Positions 1-10,599 are shown, counted from the first letter of the stretch. The stretch: DNA of 64,000 nt from Rhytidiadelphus loreus (GCA_947034895.1 OX344765.1:27099001-27163000), one strand, 5' to 3'. Notes: generated by a model from the sequence alone, not told the origin. Made by a program: numbers and translations.

Positions 1-436
1 GAAAATCAAACCCAGAACCAGAAAATCAAAGCCAAGACCAGAAAATTGACAAGAACCCGATTGCCAAAAGCTTCGAGGTCAAAGGTTGAAGCAATTCGAC
101 TCCAAAACTCATATTTGTGACTTCGAATTCATACCCAAAGTTGCGAGGACGCGCGCCATGCGCGAGCTTGATTGAAGAAGGTGCGCCCCGTGCTCGCTCG
201 CGTGCTGGAACTCACTGCAGCTCGTCACTCCAGCGTCGTCACTGCCATCGTCGATCCTCGAGCTAAAATTGGCAATGGTCGCAAGGCGAGAATTGGACTT
301 GCACGCGAGGGGTGCGCAACAACTTACAACTTAGGCAGGGTGATCAGTGCCGAATTCGCTTGCACGGGACGAGTGGCTATGGTGCAATGCAAAGAAACAA
401 GGGGAGCCAACTGAACTGAAGGCGTGCGCTTTGCAA

Positions 437-782
437 GAGGATGAACTTCGTAGGATAACACCTAGTTACATATTATCCAAAGTGCGGAAATAACCCTTAA
501 AATCCAAGGTTTAGGGATCCAAGGTTCAGGGTTTAGGGTTTACTTGCGCTCAGTTGATTCGGACTCTGTCAACGCAATACATTACAGTGTTTTTGTTGTT
601 GTTGCAGTGTTGGACTGATTGTTTTACGCATGCCCCAATTGAGTGCTGCAACGCAAGTGTGGCCAGGATGCAAGCAAGGCAAGGTGTCACGACGTGCGGA
701 CGTAACGTTAGGATGAACCTCGCAGGATGAGACCCTGATCTCATTATCCAAACGGGGGTTTAGGGTTCTAGGGTTTAGACCT
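437..782. repeat. Repeated unit ending in plant telomere-like motifs
   Basis: Two related blocks, about 437-541 and 708-782, share the pattern AGGATGAAC...AGGAT...TTATCCAAA and each runs into degenerate copies of the plant telomere heptamer TTTAGGG (near 510-541 and 756-779). This looks like a short duplicated unit carrying interstitial telomere-like sequence. The copies are few and imperfect, so this is not a chromosome end. Confidence 0.5.
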
Positions 783-1540
783 CCTTTTGCCTAAGGGGTT
801 TTACGAATCATTTTGCGACTGCACTGTCGTGGTAATGTTGGAAACCCAGAGCTCAAAATCGGTGGAGTCCAGTCAAATTTGGGAGGAATCTTTGAGTGCA
901 CTTGAACCTCTTCAATCTTACCGCATGAGGTCCCAACTCTCTCATAGTTGAATGTGTAACAAGTATGCTACAGTCAATATTAGCGTGGCAAGAATGTAGG
1001 GTATTTGAGAATGTAAAATATGAGACAAGACCATAATGGAGAGGTGTTATAGGCAAACTACCCACAACCGATCAAATAAACAAATGTAGACATGATGTAG
1101 AGTAAAGGAAGGGGAAGGAAATATTTCTACAGGTGCAAAGATGAAAATGAGGGGGATTGTCAAAAATTTGGTAATTTTATTGCTTGAACTGAAATTACTA
1201 TGAATTTTAAAAGGCAAAAGTTGGGCTAGATCCATGTCCAATATCTAAAGTCTTTCAACTCCAATCATTCAAGAACTATTTCCTACTTTCTTGCTCACTA
1301 TTTCAAGACATGTGTCATGACCTTACTAGTCCCAACCTTGAAAAGGAGAAAAAAAGCATTCCAAGCTTTAATTGGAAATTTATTCTAGCCTTGGTTGGAA
1401 ATAACTACACCTTATAAGTTGGGAATGTGGCTCTAGTTGGGAATGGGTGGTCCTACCTTAACGAAGGTTAGCAATTGTCTACAAAATCATTGTGGGGTAT
1501 GATGTTCTTAAGTGGTAGTGACTTGGCGTTTTTTCAAGAA
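783..1540. other. Intergenic, nothing recognised
   Basis: The short open frames here (for example 853-1065 and 1047-1241 on the minus strand) show no recognisable protein family, and I see no repeat structure. Confidence 0.4.
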
Positions 1541-1559
1541 CTAGGTTAATTAAACAAAG

Positions 1560-2018
1560 TTACTTGAAGAAAATTCCCAAAAGCTGAAGAAATCATCAAA
1601 AAGCAGCTTGTGTGTTGCTTGCTTACTTTACCTATTTTTATTGTAGGGTGATTTTGAGTAAGGCACACACTATATTTGCTTTTTATTTTTGCATATACGT
1701 ATCTAACAAACTTTCATACTCAATGGTGTAGTGACATACGTGTGTATAGAATAAAAATCTTACTCCAAGACAACTCATGGCCATCTTGTTCAATTGTCTA
1801 GTAAGATTGGAAAAAAATTCCTCACTTCAAACATAATAATCTTGCAATCTATGTGGTCAAGTAGGTTGAAAATTTTCCCACACTTTGCTATAATGGTATA
1901 CCACACTTTTATTCAATTGAAGTTTATTAAAAATATTCATTTTTAATTTTGGATCATGCCCAATAAATGGCAATTTTTGACAACTTCTCGTGAAAACACC
2001 CCGCTAATTCTTTAGAGG
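1560..2018 (+). mobile_element. Right part of a TTAA-flanked element
   Basis: The interior aligns by eye with 43620-44045: both contain a GGGTGATTT.GAGTAAG stretch and both end in a CACCC...GAGG terminus followed by TTAA (here 2019-2022). The left end could not be placed. No coding capacity is visible. Confidence 0.45.
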
Positions 2019-2380
2019 TTAATATTATCTCTCACACACTTAATATCTTGCGTGCATTACATGGAGATTATTTTTGTTTCCTTTACAAGAATATCTTACT
2101 ACATGAGCACTTTGACATCTGTATTTTGGATGACAAACAAAGAGCTCTAAGCCAATATTTTCTCTAACTTTCTTGTCATTCATCCCAAATAATTCTTGAA
2201 ACTTTAAGAGATGCCCTTTCTTAATGACAAATTTGATGAATTATCCTTATTTTGTTTATAATAATATCTTGACTACTAAACTCTCTTACAACCATATTCT
2301 AAATGATGAATAAAATACTTCAAGCTCGTATTTTGTCCAAATATCTTATCATTGGTCCCAAGCAATTCTTGAATCCTTAA

Positions 2381-3279
2381 CTCCTAAAGTTCCATTGTCC
2401 CCTCAAAGGACAAAATGAATTTCAAGCAAGCTCCTATGGTCTCAAGATTTGTCAAGATTTTTTAAAACTTTTTGTGAAGATAGAAAAACACATTAACTTT
2501 CAGGGAATATAATCTTAGGTTATTTCAATTAGTACCTAGAAGCAAAAGTTATGGCACAATAAACCCAAATTTTAGTTTAGAGGGTAAGAAAACTACAAAT
2601 TAAATTTCTTTTTTCATAGATTGTAGTTTTATCTACATCAGAAATTTTTAATTCATTCCATTTGGACTTGGTATGTGAGAGTTTTGGATAGTCTTGTTTT
2701 TGAACCAATTTGAGCATCTTCATGAAAAATTAACTTGTAGGATTTATTTTTGAATTCAATTTTTACAATTAAAATAAATAAATTCAAGGTTAAGATCTCT
2801 TGCTAGAACAATCTCACCGTTGAGATTAGTGTGTTTTGATTCCATCTGAAAGCTATTAATAGTTTAGTTTTCTCTTCAATCTTAAACCTACATCTACTTA
2901 ACAATTTTTAATGAGTGAAAATGAAGTGTGATCTTTTTTAATGTTTTTTCTAGACTTTCAACTCAATTTTTCAATATAAAAAAATAGAAATTCAAAAATT
3001 AGTAGTGCAAAAATTTTTAAGTTGAGAAGATTTGAAGCCTAAAAATCTAGTCGAGTAAGGTGCAAAAGAATTTGTTTTTTATACTTTAAATGCAAATATC
3101 TTGCAATCTACTTGATTAAAGTTTTTTGAAATTTGTTCCATACATTCTTACACCAGTCTAGTATAAGATGCTCATAGTTAGATATGGGAAAAAAACAATT
3201 TTTTTTTTTTTTCTCTTTGCAATAGAAATGTCAATTTTGAATGTTTTTTGATGGGAACATGGCCTTGGGACTCTAGGGG
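2381..3279. mobile_element. TTAA-flanked terminal-inverted-repeat element (copy A)
   Basis: The left end reads CTCCTAAAGTTCCATTG after TTAA (2377-2380). The right end, reverse-complemented, reads CCCCTAGAGTCCCAAGG and is followed by TTAA (3280-3283). The interior is a diverged direct copy of 35889-36819; both share AACTTGTAGGATT and GCTAGAACAAT.TCACC. No transposase is encoded, so it is a non-autonomous element about 0.9 kb long. Confidence 0.7.
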
Positions 3280-3738
3280 TTAAAAGATGACTATTCTTTA
3301 TGACTAATTTGATGAAATTGGCCGAAAGAATATGTTTGTACAAGACATAAGCCAAAATGTACAAAAGTCCAAAAAATGATTTGTTAATCCTTAGAGGTTT
3401 GAAAAGACCAATTTGATTTGAAGCACAATATTTTTTGTGTATTCAACATACAAGGCGCATAAATTGACATAATTATGCAATAATTACAAAAGTTCATATC
3501 GGCATGCTATGTCAAATCTAATGCTATGTGTCACTTTTAATTTAAATCATTGTTGCACCTTCCACATATCTAAGAAGTTGCAAAGTGATCATTATCTATG
3601 TGTATGGTGCCATATTTAAACATGATAAGGTTTAGATATTAAAATGACCTTGAAAGGAAAGGTGTTAGTTGTTGAATTTTCAATCTAATAGTGTATGTCT
3701 TGCCAAATTTTTGGACATACTTTACAAAAAAACTACAA

Positions 3739-4262
3739 ATACCCTTTACATATGTTCCAAAACATAATGCATAGATGTGATTTCCCTACTGGGAAGGGCC
3801 ATGAGTTCCCAAGTGGGGACCCCCCCCAAAACTGGCCGAAACTGGCCGTTTGCAAGCTCTGCTAACTTGGCCAAGCGACTACCATGTCATTTTTAAAAAT
3901 AAAAATAAATAAAACAAAAATTTAACTTTGTTTTTCATTTTAAGAACTTCAAATTTTTTTTTTTTTTTTTTGGAGAAAAAAAAAATCTGGCATTTGTGTT
4001 TGATAGGGCCCGGGGGAATGGAGTTGGGAACAACCTTGAAACAGCCCTCCAGCCCCCAGAATCCCATCTAATGGCTAATAAGCCTCACAATTGGGGTTGC
4101 TTGCATTAATTAGCTCTACAAAGTCTTGCATCTACCTGATAGGAGTGATGATCGTATCATACTCCGCTAAACTGGGAGTGATGTTGCGATTTCCATCTTC
4201 TCCTTTTGGTCAAATGAAGTCGGAATTATTACTCAAACCTTCAAGCTGATCGAGGCTTGCCC
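3739..4262. repeat. Diverged duplicate of the flank downstream of the 18-kb glycine-rich gene
   Basis: 3739-3773 and 4071-4262 align with about 18237-18490, the region just past the stop of the secreted glycine-rich gene. Shared blocks include TTTACATATGTTCCAAAA, CTCACA.TTGGGG.TGCTTGCA and GAATTATTACTCAAACCTTC. The homology stops where the paralogous coding exon should begin, so this is the edge of a broken segmental duplication. A MITE (3774-4068) interrupts it. Confidence 0.8.
3774..4068 (+). mobile_element. TA-flanked MITE, copy 1
   Basis: The 295-bp insert has imperfect inverted ends GATGTGATTTCC and GATGGGATTCTG (right end reverse-complemented), flanked by TA on both sides. The duplicated sequence near 18266 acts as an approximate empty site. 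Copy 2, at 12496-12809, lies in the opposite orientation and shares internal blocks such as CTTGGCCAAG.GACT and TTTAAGAACTT plus the long A/T tracts. Confidence 0.75.
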
Positions 4263-5250
4263 TAGACACAACCAATGCATATAAGGTAAACCAGCCTATG
4301 ACAGGCAAATCTCCTATGACAGGCTCCTAGAGAACTACCCATTACAGTCTTAAATCAACCCATGACAAACTTTTTCCAATAAATGGGGTTAGAACTGCAT
4401 TTGATTAATTTGTGGCCATAATCAAAGCCTTGAGAAATGGTCATGAAGTTATTGGTAACTGTCTTAGGACACTTACCCATTTTCAGTGTAAAGTGTAAAC
4501 TGGTAGTAAAAAGTTATTTTGTAATTCTTTCATGTCATGTTCATATTAGGAAATCTTGGAGCCATGTTAGAAAATGTTTTGACTGCATTAGGTGGTTAGA
4601 TGACCATCATTGAAACACTTTTTTGCTGATTTGGGGTAGTCTACAGACTCTTTAAAGCCAACTGCACAACAAACTTCAAAAATTCATAAAAAATTCATTT
4701 TTTGTCCAAAAAATAAAATTTCACTTGCTCTCTGCATTCCTCATGTTTATCTTTATAGAGAATATTTTTTAAATTTTTTTCAAAAATGTGAATATGGCAA
4801 ACCAACCATTCTGCTTATCATAGGCCGGTTTACCTTATTCCCACTTCTTCCACCTGGGCTTCAATTCTCCGTCTTCTCCATCTCCACTTGGGCTTCAATT
4901 CTCGATGCAATAGACATTAGACATCCATAAGACATATTAGCCATTACTGGTCAAGTTCTACACAATCACAGGAAGATTTCTTGTCGTTAGCCCCGGGGGT
5001 TAAAGTCGGGGTGGAGGTCTAAAGTGTCCCACTTTAAACCCTCAAGTTTAGCCTCGGTTAATGTTGTTTGTTATTTTAGAATTTGCGATATTGTGTTAGG
5101 CGGGATTAAAGTTTTGCCAACACATAATCTCTAGAAATAAATAATTTGAAGGTGGTTGTGGTTGTTGTTGTGGTTGTGGTTGTGGTTCTAAAATGGGACA
5201 CTTTAGTCAACAAAGAAAATTTGAGATTTTCCAAGTGCCTTGTAAAAAGG
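4263..5250. other. Non-coding spacer with GGTTGT microsatellite
   Basis: No coding feature is visible. A GTT/GGTTGT simple repeat occupies 5151-5187. This block separates the duplicated downstream flank from the glycine-rich exon remnant at 5959, so it includes inserted DNA. Confidence 0.4.
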
Positions 5251-5484
5251 GCCGGGGTGAACTGACCCCCTCGCTTGTCCCCGGAGGAAAACCCTGAAAT
5301 TTTTTATTTCCCATACATGATAAAATTTGCAATTTTTGAATTCACATTTGCAGTCAGAGGCCCCAAATTAGCTAGGAGAGATGTAGAGCATACATTTTCT
5401 GGGCACAAAATAGGTTTTTTTTTTTACTTGCACCCCCTGGACTGACTTGAGGGGGACAAGTGAGGGGGTCAGTTCACCCTGACC
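5251..5484. mobile_element. MULE-like MITE with 9-bp target duplication
   Basis: The inverted ends share GGGTGAACTGACCCCCTC and CTTGTCCCC (left about 5255-5282, right about 5451-5480). The element sits between direct copies of GTAAAAAGG (5242-5250 and 5485-5493). Nine-bp duplications with long inverted ends are typical of Mutator-like elements. Interior sequence near 5333-5430 is shared with the element at 53889-54237. Confidence 0.85.
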
Positions 5485-5958
5485 GTAAAAAGGGGCTAAA
5501 GTAGGGGCTATTGCTTGAAAGATTAGCCCCTGCTAATCCCTCGAAATCTTCCTGTGAATCATACCATTCTTCTCCATTGAACTGAGGTTTTTAGGAATTG
5601 TACTAGACAAGAAGATTTAGTTCACTGTTGTAATTAACATGCACTGCAGACGTGCAAGGTCTCAAGTGAGTTTGTAGCGATAGGAAGATGCATGTCGAAG
5701 ATTTCACTACGTTAACGTCGCTGTAGAGAACCTACTCATCTCTTTTTTTCCCCAGCTCTGAGATCGAATTGGACATCAAAACATAGCCCCACAGGCTCAC
5801 AGAAGTCATCAATTCCTCTGTGCTGACTTGCCTCTAGAGTAGAACTTACTGCTGCTGTGTGCTAATTAAATCGCCACATTCGATATTCAAACAATGTTGC
5901 AACAAATTTGCTTCACATTCTCTTTGTGTTGCACGTACGTTTCCGAAGCCGGGCACTT
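5485..5958. other. Non-coding spacer
   Basis: I see no gene or repeat here beyond the 9-bp target duplication at its left edge. Confidence 0.35.
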
Positions 5959-6341
5959 TCAAGGTGTTGTAGTATTTGGTGAGGCCGGAGTCATCGTGGT
6001 GCTTTGGGTGGAAGCTGAAGGTGGTGATCCTCCTCCACCACCTCCTGAACCACCACCAGGATAGTAGCCAATGCAGATTCCAGTCCCTCCGTCACCGCCC
6101 CCTCCACCTGTGAACGCAGATTTGAACACACCAAATACGACTTTGGATTCATTGATTGATTTCTTGGGCTTGCTGCAGGCTAGTATTTGAACCTCAAATT
6201 TGGCAAAATGATGTCATATGAACCTGCGGTTTGAACATAACATTCTTCAACTTCAAGGCAGGCAGTCAGGGGACCGTTTGCTTTCCATGAATCAAGGTTC
6301 CGTTCACTGTAGAACATCTTGAATGCAAGCTTGCCCGTGTA
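5959..6341 (-). pseudogene. Two-exon remnant of a glycine-rich secreted-type protein
   Basis: Two exon-like blocks join in frame on the minus strand. Block 1 (6341 down to 6224) follows a CCCACAG acceptor, begins YTGKLAFKMFYSERN and ends phase 1 at CCGCAG/GTTCAT. Block 2 (6107 down to 5959) follows TTCACAG, starts phase 1, encodes a Gly-rich run with ICIGYYPGG, then a Ser/Thr/Pro tail and a stop. ICIGYYPGG flanked by poly-Gly closely resembles ICVGFCPGQ in exon 3 of the 18497-20594 gene, whose exon 3 is also entered in phase 1. No upstream signal-peptide exon was found, so this is either a decayed paralogue or the 3' part of an undetected gene. Confidence 0.5.
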
Positions 6342-6572
6342 CTGTGGGCCACTCTAACCGGAATATATTCTTGTTAGAGTCAATGCTACTGTAGAGGGAA
6401 CCCCTCCCTTCACTTCCCATTCCAGAATGATATGGAGTAGGCCATATTTGAACATAATTTCATATATTTATTGACCAACACATGCAACGCTCTTCACTGA
6501 TTTAAGGCTAGGATATATAATTGGACCCATCTGAATTAGTGATTTTTCATAAGCAATTATGACTTGATTGAA

Positions 6573-6993
6573 TGCTGTCTGTAATAAGAATCAGCATCAC
6601 AATTGCAAGAGCAAAGACAGACTGTCTGTATTATCACTACTGGACGATTGGTTTCAATTGTTTCCTCCATTGAAGACAGAATCTGATCTCTGACACATTC
6701 GACGAAACTAATTACAAGACATTCATGCTGATATTAATACGAACTGTTTTTTTTCAAACAAATGAAGCGGAATTTCATTGCCAGAGCGAAGAGCATACCG
6801 CCCAGCCACAGGTGGCCTGGCGGGGAACAAACAAGCAAATTACGAACTGGTTTGGAAGAGTCAGGACGAATGAACTCAAGATTGTAACATTACACAAATT
6901 TGTAAAAAGAAATTATAACTTGATTTATTTCTGTCTGTAATAAGAATCAGTATCACAATTGCAAGAGCAGACAGACTGTCTGTATTATCAGTA
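6573..6993. repeat. Direct repeat of about 70 bp, copies 354 bp apart
   Basis: About 6573-6645 and 6927-6993 share CTGTCTGTAATAAGAATCAG, ATCACAATTGCAAGAGCA and CAGACTGTCTGTATTATCA with few differences. The copies are direct. The repeat ends just upstream of the 3' end of the minus-strand ORF at 7120. It could be the trace of a local duplication or the ends of a decayed element. Confidence 0.8.
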
Positions 6994-7119
6994 CTGTACA
7001 GTGCTCTGCCAATAAAGCTAATGAAGCTCCTAATTTTACAAACAATGTACTGCACATAATTCTGAGTGCGATGATCTACACTAGCTGCAGGCACAGTATG
7101 CAAGGTAGCTTCTATCTGG

Positions 7120-7872
7120 CTATTCCTCCTCCACTAGAATTTCGCCTTCCTCCAGGCCTTCATCTTCTTGGATTTGTTTTCTTTGGGCCTTCTTCTTGGC
7201 CTCCTTGCAAATGCTCACATGTGTGGAGTGAACTCGCCTGGGAATTTGAAACCTCAAGTTTTGAAGCGTGGAGGCCAATGCTCGCACTTGATCATCTCCA
7301 TGTTTTGTGAGATCGTAAAGAAGCTTGCACATCATGTGCAAGCAAAAATGGTGCGTGCAAAGAGTGATACTCCCTTCCACGACTCCATGCTTCATCAAGT
7401 GTTGAAGGACACGTAGGCCCTTGCGGAGAATGGCCGTCAATAGATGGTTGGATTGGAATTTCCAAAGCATGGTCACAAGGATGTGGAGGCCCATGATGTT
7501 TGATTTGGGCATGAAGACTTGGTGGAGGGTGGACTTGTTGTTGGTCTTGAGTACGGACTCCAAGAGAATGGAGAGGCAGCGGTTGCTCTCCAAATCCAAC
7601 GCTCTTGCAAAAAGCTTGAGAAAAACTTTTGGTGTGTTGGCCTCCTTGTTGAGTCCCCCTTGTTGGTCCAAAAGTGCATCGATCTCCATTGCTTGATTTA
7701 GTGAGAAAAATGAAATAAATGATCCCAAGGAGTTGAAGCAAAAAGATATGACCACAAGGAGTTGAAGCCCAAAGAATGGTGGAGCAAATAGAGAAGAATA
7801 GAGCTTGGAAAGCCAAAGGGAAGGCAAGAGCAAAGAAGATGAGAGTTGTGAGAAGAATGGGAGGTCTTCCAT
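7120..7872 (-). CDS. Single-exon ORF with TFIIS-N/LEDGF-like helical region
   Basis: The open frame is 250 codons. The first 60 residues are hydrophobic and Ser/Leu-rich and look like translated leader. The credible protein starts at Met62 (MEIDALLDQQGGLN), leaving 189 residues. Segments such as GGLNKEANTPKVFLKLF, ESNRCLSILLESVL and ILRKGLRVLQHLMKHGV recall the helical TFIIS N-terminal/LEDGF-like region that I associate with plant SET-domain chromatin proteins. It ends in a basic KEAKKKAQRKQ stretch and an acidic EEGEILVEEE tail. No SET or zinc-finger domain is present and there is no intron, which suggests a truncated retrocopy. The family call is from pattern memory and needs a profile search. 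Confidence 0.45.
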   Translation of the reverse strand: MEDLPFFSQLSSSLLLPSLWLSKLYSSLFAPPFFGLQLLVVISFCFNSLGSFISFFSLNQAMEIDALLDQQGGLNKEANTPKVFLKLFARALDLESNRCLSILLESVLKTNNKSTLHQVFMPKSNIMGLHILVTMLWKFQSNHLLTAILRKGLRVLQHLMKHGVVEGSITLCTHHFCLHMMCKLLYDLTKHGDDQVRALASTLQNLRFQIPRRVHSTHVSICKEAKKKAQRKQIQEDEGLEEGEILVEEE

Positions 7873-7952
7873 TATTTATACTTCTACAAGGAGGCTTATT
7901 ATCCTTTCAACCAATAACAATGTAAACATAATGAAAACCATTGGTTACATTT

Positions 7953-8019
7953 TCTAATTAATGTAAAAATAATGGTAACCATTGGTCTAATTAATGTAAA
8001 AGTAATGGTAACCATTGGT
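7953..8019. repeat. Tandem repeat with GGTAACCATT palindrome
   Basis: Two adjacent copies of a unit reading CTAATTAATGTAAAA.TAAT then GGTAACCATTGGT, with a third diverged half at 7911-7950. They lie 80-150 bp upstream of the ORF at 7120-7872, in its presumed promoter. Each unit contains the palindrome AATGGTAACCATT. Confidence 0.7.
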
Positions 8020-8499
8020 TAAACATTTTTACCCAATCCTAACTAAGTAATGTAAAAGTATTCGTCCAATGACAGAGCCGCCAGCAGCCAGATGTATTGA
8101 AACACAATTAATTGCTGAAACCCCGAATCGTCACCGCCATGGACTGATCGATCGACCCCTGATGGAAGCACCACGAATTGAATGGCGAGCGAGCTGCGAG
8201 TGACGTGAAGTCAACCAATCACGCTTAACGTCGACGTTGTACAGTGCATGATTGATCAGTCCAGTCGCTCGCGCGCTCGTGCGCTGATACAGTATATCAT
8301 TCTGTGTGTACCGTGAATGGAGCTTTCATTTGCCGGGCGGGCCTGGCTAGTGCTCACTCCATCAATTATTTTTTGTAAGTTGCGATGACCAGTTGAATTA
8401 ATCGTTTTCAAACCATGAATAGCTTTGGAAGTTACGGTAGTCTAAGTTAAGAGGTCGAATTGAGAGTTTAGGAGCAAACTTGCCTCGTTTATCGTCTCC

Positions 8500-9813
8500 T
8501 TTATCGATCGTCTCCTTTGTCATCATCCCCTCCCCCTTGTCCAGGATGATGGTCGTCCCTGCCTCTGCCTCTTCCTCCCCCGCCATGTCCATGTCCACCT
8601 CTTCCATTCAATCTCCGGCTCTGTAGATTCATTCGGGACCCCTGTCAGTTTCACGAGCTAGCCAGATCCTTGACAAGGCAGAAGAGAATTGAGCTTCCAT
8701 AAGTTGGTGTGGATGTTAGGCAACGAATTAAATAATTACAGTGAATGCTCAGACTCTGAACGCGATATGTCAACGCATCTGAGCAAATATTGAATAGTTA
8801 TCTCTGCCAACGCCAATTTCATTAAATTAGAGCAATTCCACTGAAATGACTCGGTGGATCCCCAAGCAAGGAAGGAAATGCAATGATTTACGGAGACGAC
8901 AGGGGGATGGAGGTGGAAATCTGGTGGATGGAAAGCAATTTGCATACTAATTTGCACATCTAGTTGGTACATCGAGCTAATGTAGATGTCAAAATGGCCA
9001 ACGGAATATCCCCAATTTAACGTTTACTTCCAGTTGGACCCTCCCTTCATGTTCCGAGTGGCTGCTGGCCCTGGAAGCCGGGCCCTCCTTTGGCAAACTT
9101 GGTATAGCTCCGTCCCCTTCTCTTCCATTCAATCTCCGTCCCTGCAAGTTCAGGACAGACACCCCTATGTCAGTTTCCGATGAAGCAGATCCTTGACTAG
9201 TCGAGAGGAAAGAATTATGATTCCATCATTTGGACTAGATGCTTTGCAATTGATTAAGCTTGATACCATTGAATGCTTTCTGAACAGGATTTTTCAACGC
9301 CCTTAAGCCAGCCAGGTTAAGAAAGATCGATCCTCTCTACCTCGTGTTCCAAGTGCCTAGACCTGGACTTGAAGCCGGGTCCTCCTTCAGAAAACTTGGG
9401 AAAGCTCCACCATGGCCGTGTCCATATCCTCCACCTCTTCTTCCATTTACTCCCCGTCCGTGCAGATTCAAGTTAGAGCTCTGTGTCAGTTTCATGACAG
9501 ATTCATCCCTGACTAGCTAGGTCCAGAAGAGAGAATTGAGCTTGCAAGAATTCGAGTGGATGCTAGGCAATTAATCAGCTCCATCGAATGCTTCATTTCT
9601 AGCTGAACCCGGGCTTACAATGCATCTGAGCTTCGCTATGGATGGATTTTCAGTACCTCAAGTTTCGCCCTTCACGTCCTAATTACGTGGTAGCTGGGTT
9701 CTCCTTGAGCAAGGCTCCCAATTCATCGTCAACTTTCGGCACGCGCTCTCCCTGCACCAACCTGCTAGCAAGAGCAGACCCTGCAATGAGCCACAGAAGG
9801 AACGCAAGCATCG
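8500..9813 (-). pseudogene. Tandem decayed copies of a small secreted glycine-rich gene
   Basis: Three related blocks (about 8500-8780, 9030-9310, 9370-9620) share fragments such as TTCCATTCAATCTCCG, CAGATCCTTGAC.AG and GAGAATTGAGCTT. On the minus strand each reads as an exon after a CTGACA(C/T)AG-type acceptor: LNGRGGHGHGG (block 1), LNLQGRRLNGREGDGAIPS (block 2), LNLHGRGVNGRRGGGYGHG (block 3). Blocks 2 and 3 continue with (A)IPSLPKEGPAS and AFPSFLKEDPASS. A candidate first exon (9813 down to about 9670) encodes the signal peptide MSRRTMLAFLLWLIAGSALA followed by LGALLKENPA, similar to the block 2/3 tail. No continuous gene could be assembled. Confidence 0.5.
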
Positions 9814-9859
9814 TTCTCCTCGACATTTCTAATGACTATTTGCAACGGAGATGAGAGCT

Positions 9860-10220
9860 GGTTTTCGTGCCTGGCTGCGTTATACCTTGTGACAAGATGA
9901 GCCCAGAATAGCGAGTGCACTATCCCAAGCCATGTGGGGAGCTCTTGTTCGTGACTTCTTGCAGCTTAATTTGATGAGATGGAGGTGAGATTTATCAGTA
10001 ACTGTGCTCATTCACCGCCTTGGTTGAAATGGAAATGATGGGGCACTTTGTCGCCCAAGTATGGCACGAACTCAGCGGCGTTCGGGAATGTTTTCTGAGC
10101 TGCCTCGGTAATTTGCCTCCTCTTTGTACGAGGCGACCGGTTTCTTTTACAAGGGCTCCGGTTCCATCCTCTCCTTTATCAATAGAGTTAATTGTAAAGT
10201 GAACCCCAATTTGTAGAAAG
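9860..10220. other. Intergenic, nothing recognised
   Basis: The open frame at 10020-10202 (plus) matches no family I know. No repeats were seen. Confidence 0.35.
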
Positions 10221-10224
10221 TGTG

Positions 10225-10488
10225 TTAGAGCATCCCCACCAACGTGTTCTCTATCCCCAAACTTGGGACCTCAAACTAGTCAACCTTGACTTTATAGAGA
10301 TGAGACCTCGCAAGTTCTTTATATGAGCTTGAATATAGGGAATTGGGCTCAACTTTTACCGAGTTCTCTATAAATTTGGGATAGAGATCTTGTTTCGAGA
10401 CTGGTGCGCACAAGCTTCTGTATCCCCATCCCCATCTGAGGTCCTCTCCCTAAATTTTTAGAGATACAAAACAGATTGGTGGGGATGT
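10225..10488. mobile_element. GAGCATCCCCACCAA MITE
   Basis: The left end GAGCATCCCCACCAACGTGT is mirrored by a right end that reads GAACATCCCCACCAATCTGT on the other strand. Subterminal GGGATAGAGA/ATCCCCATCCCC motifs repeat inside. The flanks TTA/TTG are compatible with a 3-bp target duplication of the PIF/Harbinger kind, but they are imperfect, so the superfamily is uncertain. Confidence 0.7.
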
Positions 10489-10599
10489 TCTTGTTCATTT
10501 CCTACAATGTTGAGTTTTCACCCATCACTTTCTTTCAAATTCAAATTTGTAAAGGTTACAATCCTCTTCTTTTAAAGATATTCCCGACTTTGAAACTAC

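Noticed and set aside
172..414. 80-codon plus-strand frame near the window start
   Set aside because: No family match; adjacent to the telomere-like repeat unit.
4830..4875. GTCTTCTCCATCTCCAC similarity to exon 2 of the glycine-rich gene
   Set aside because: It is out of order with respect to the duplicated flank and the Gly-rich exon, and is short and low in complexity.
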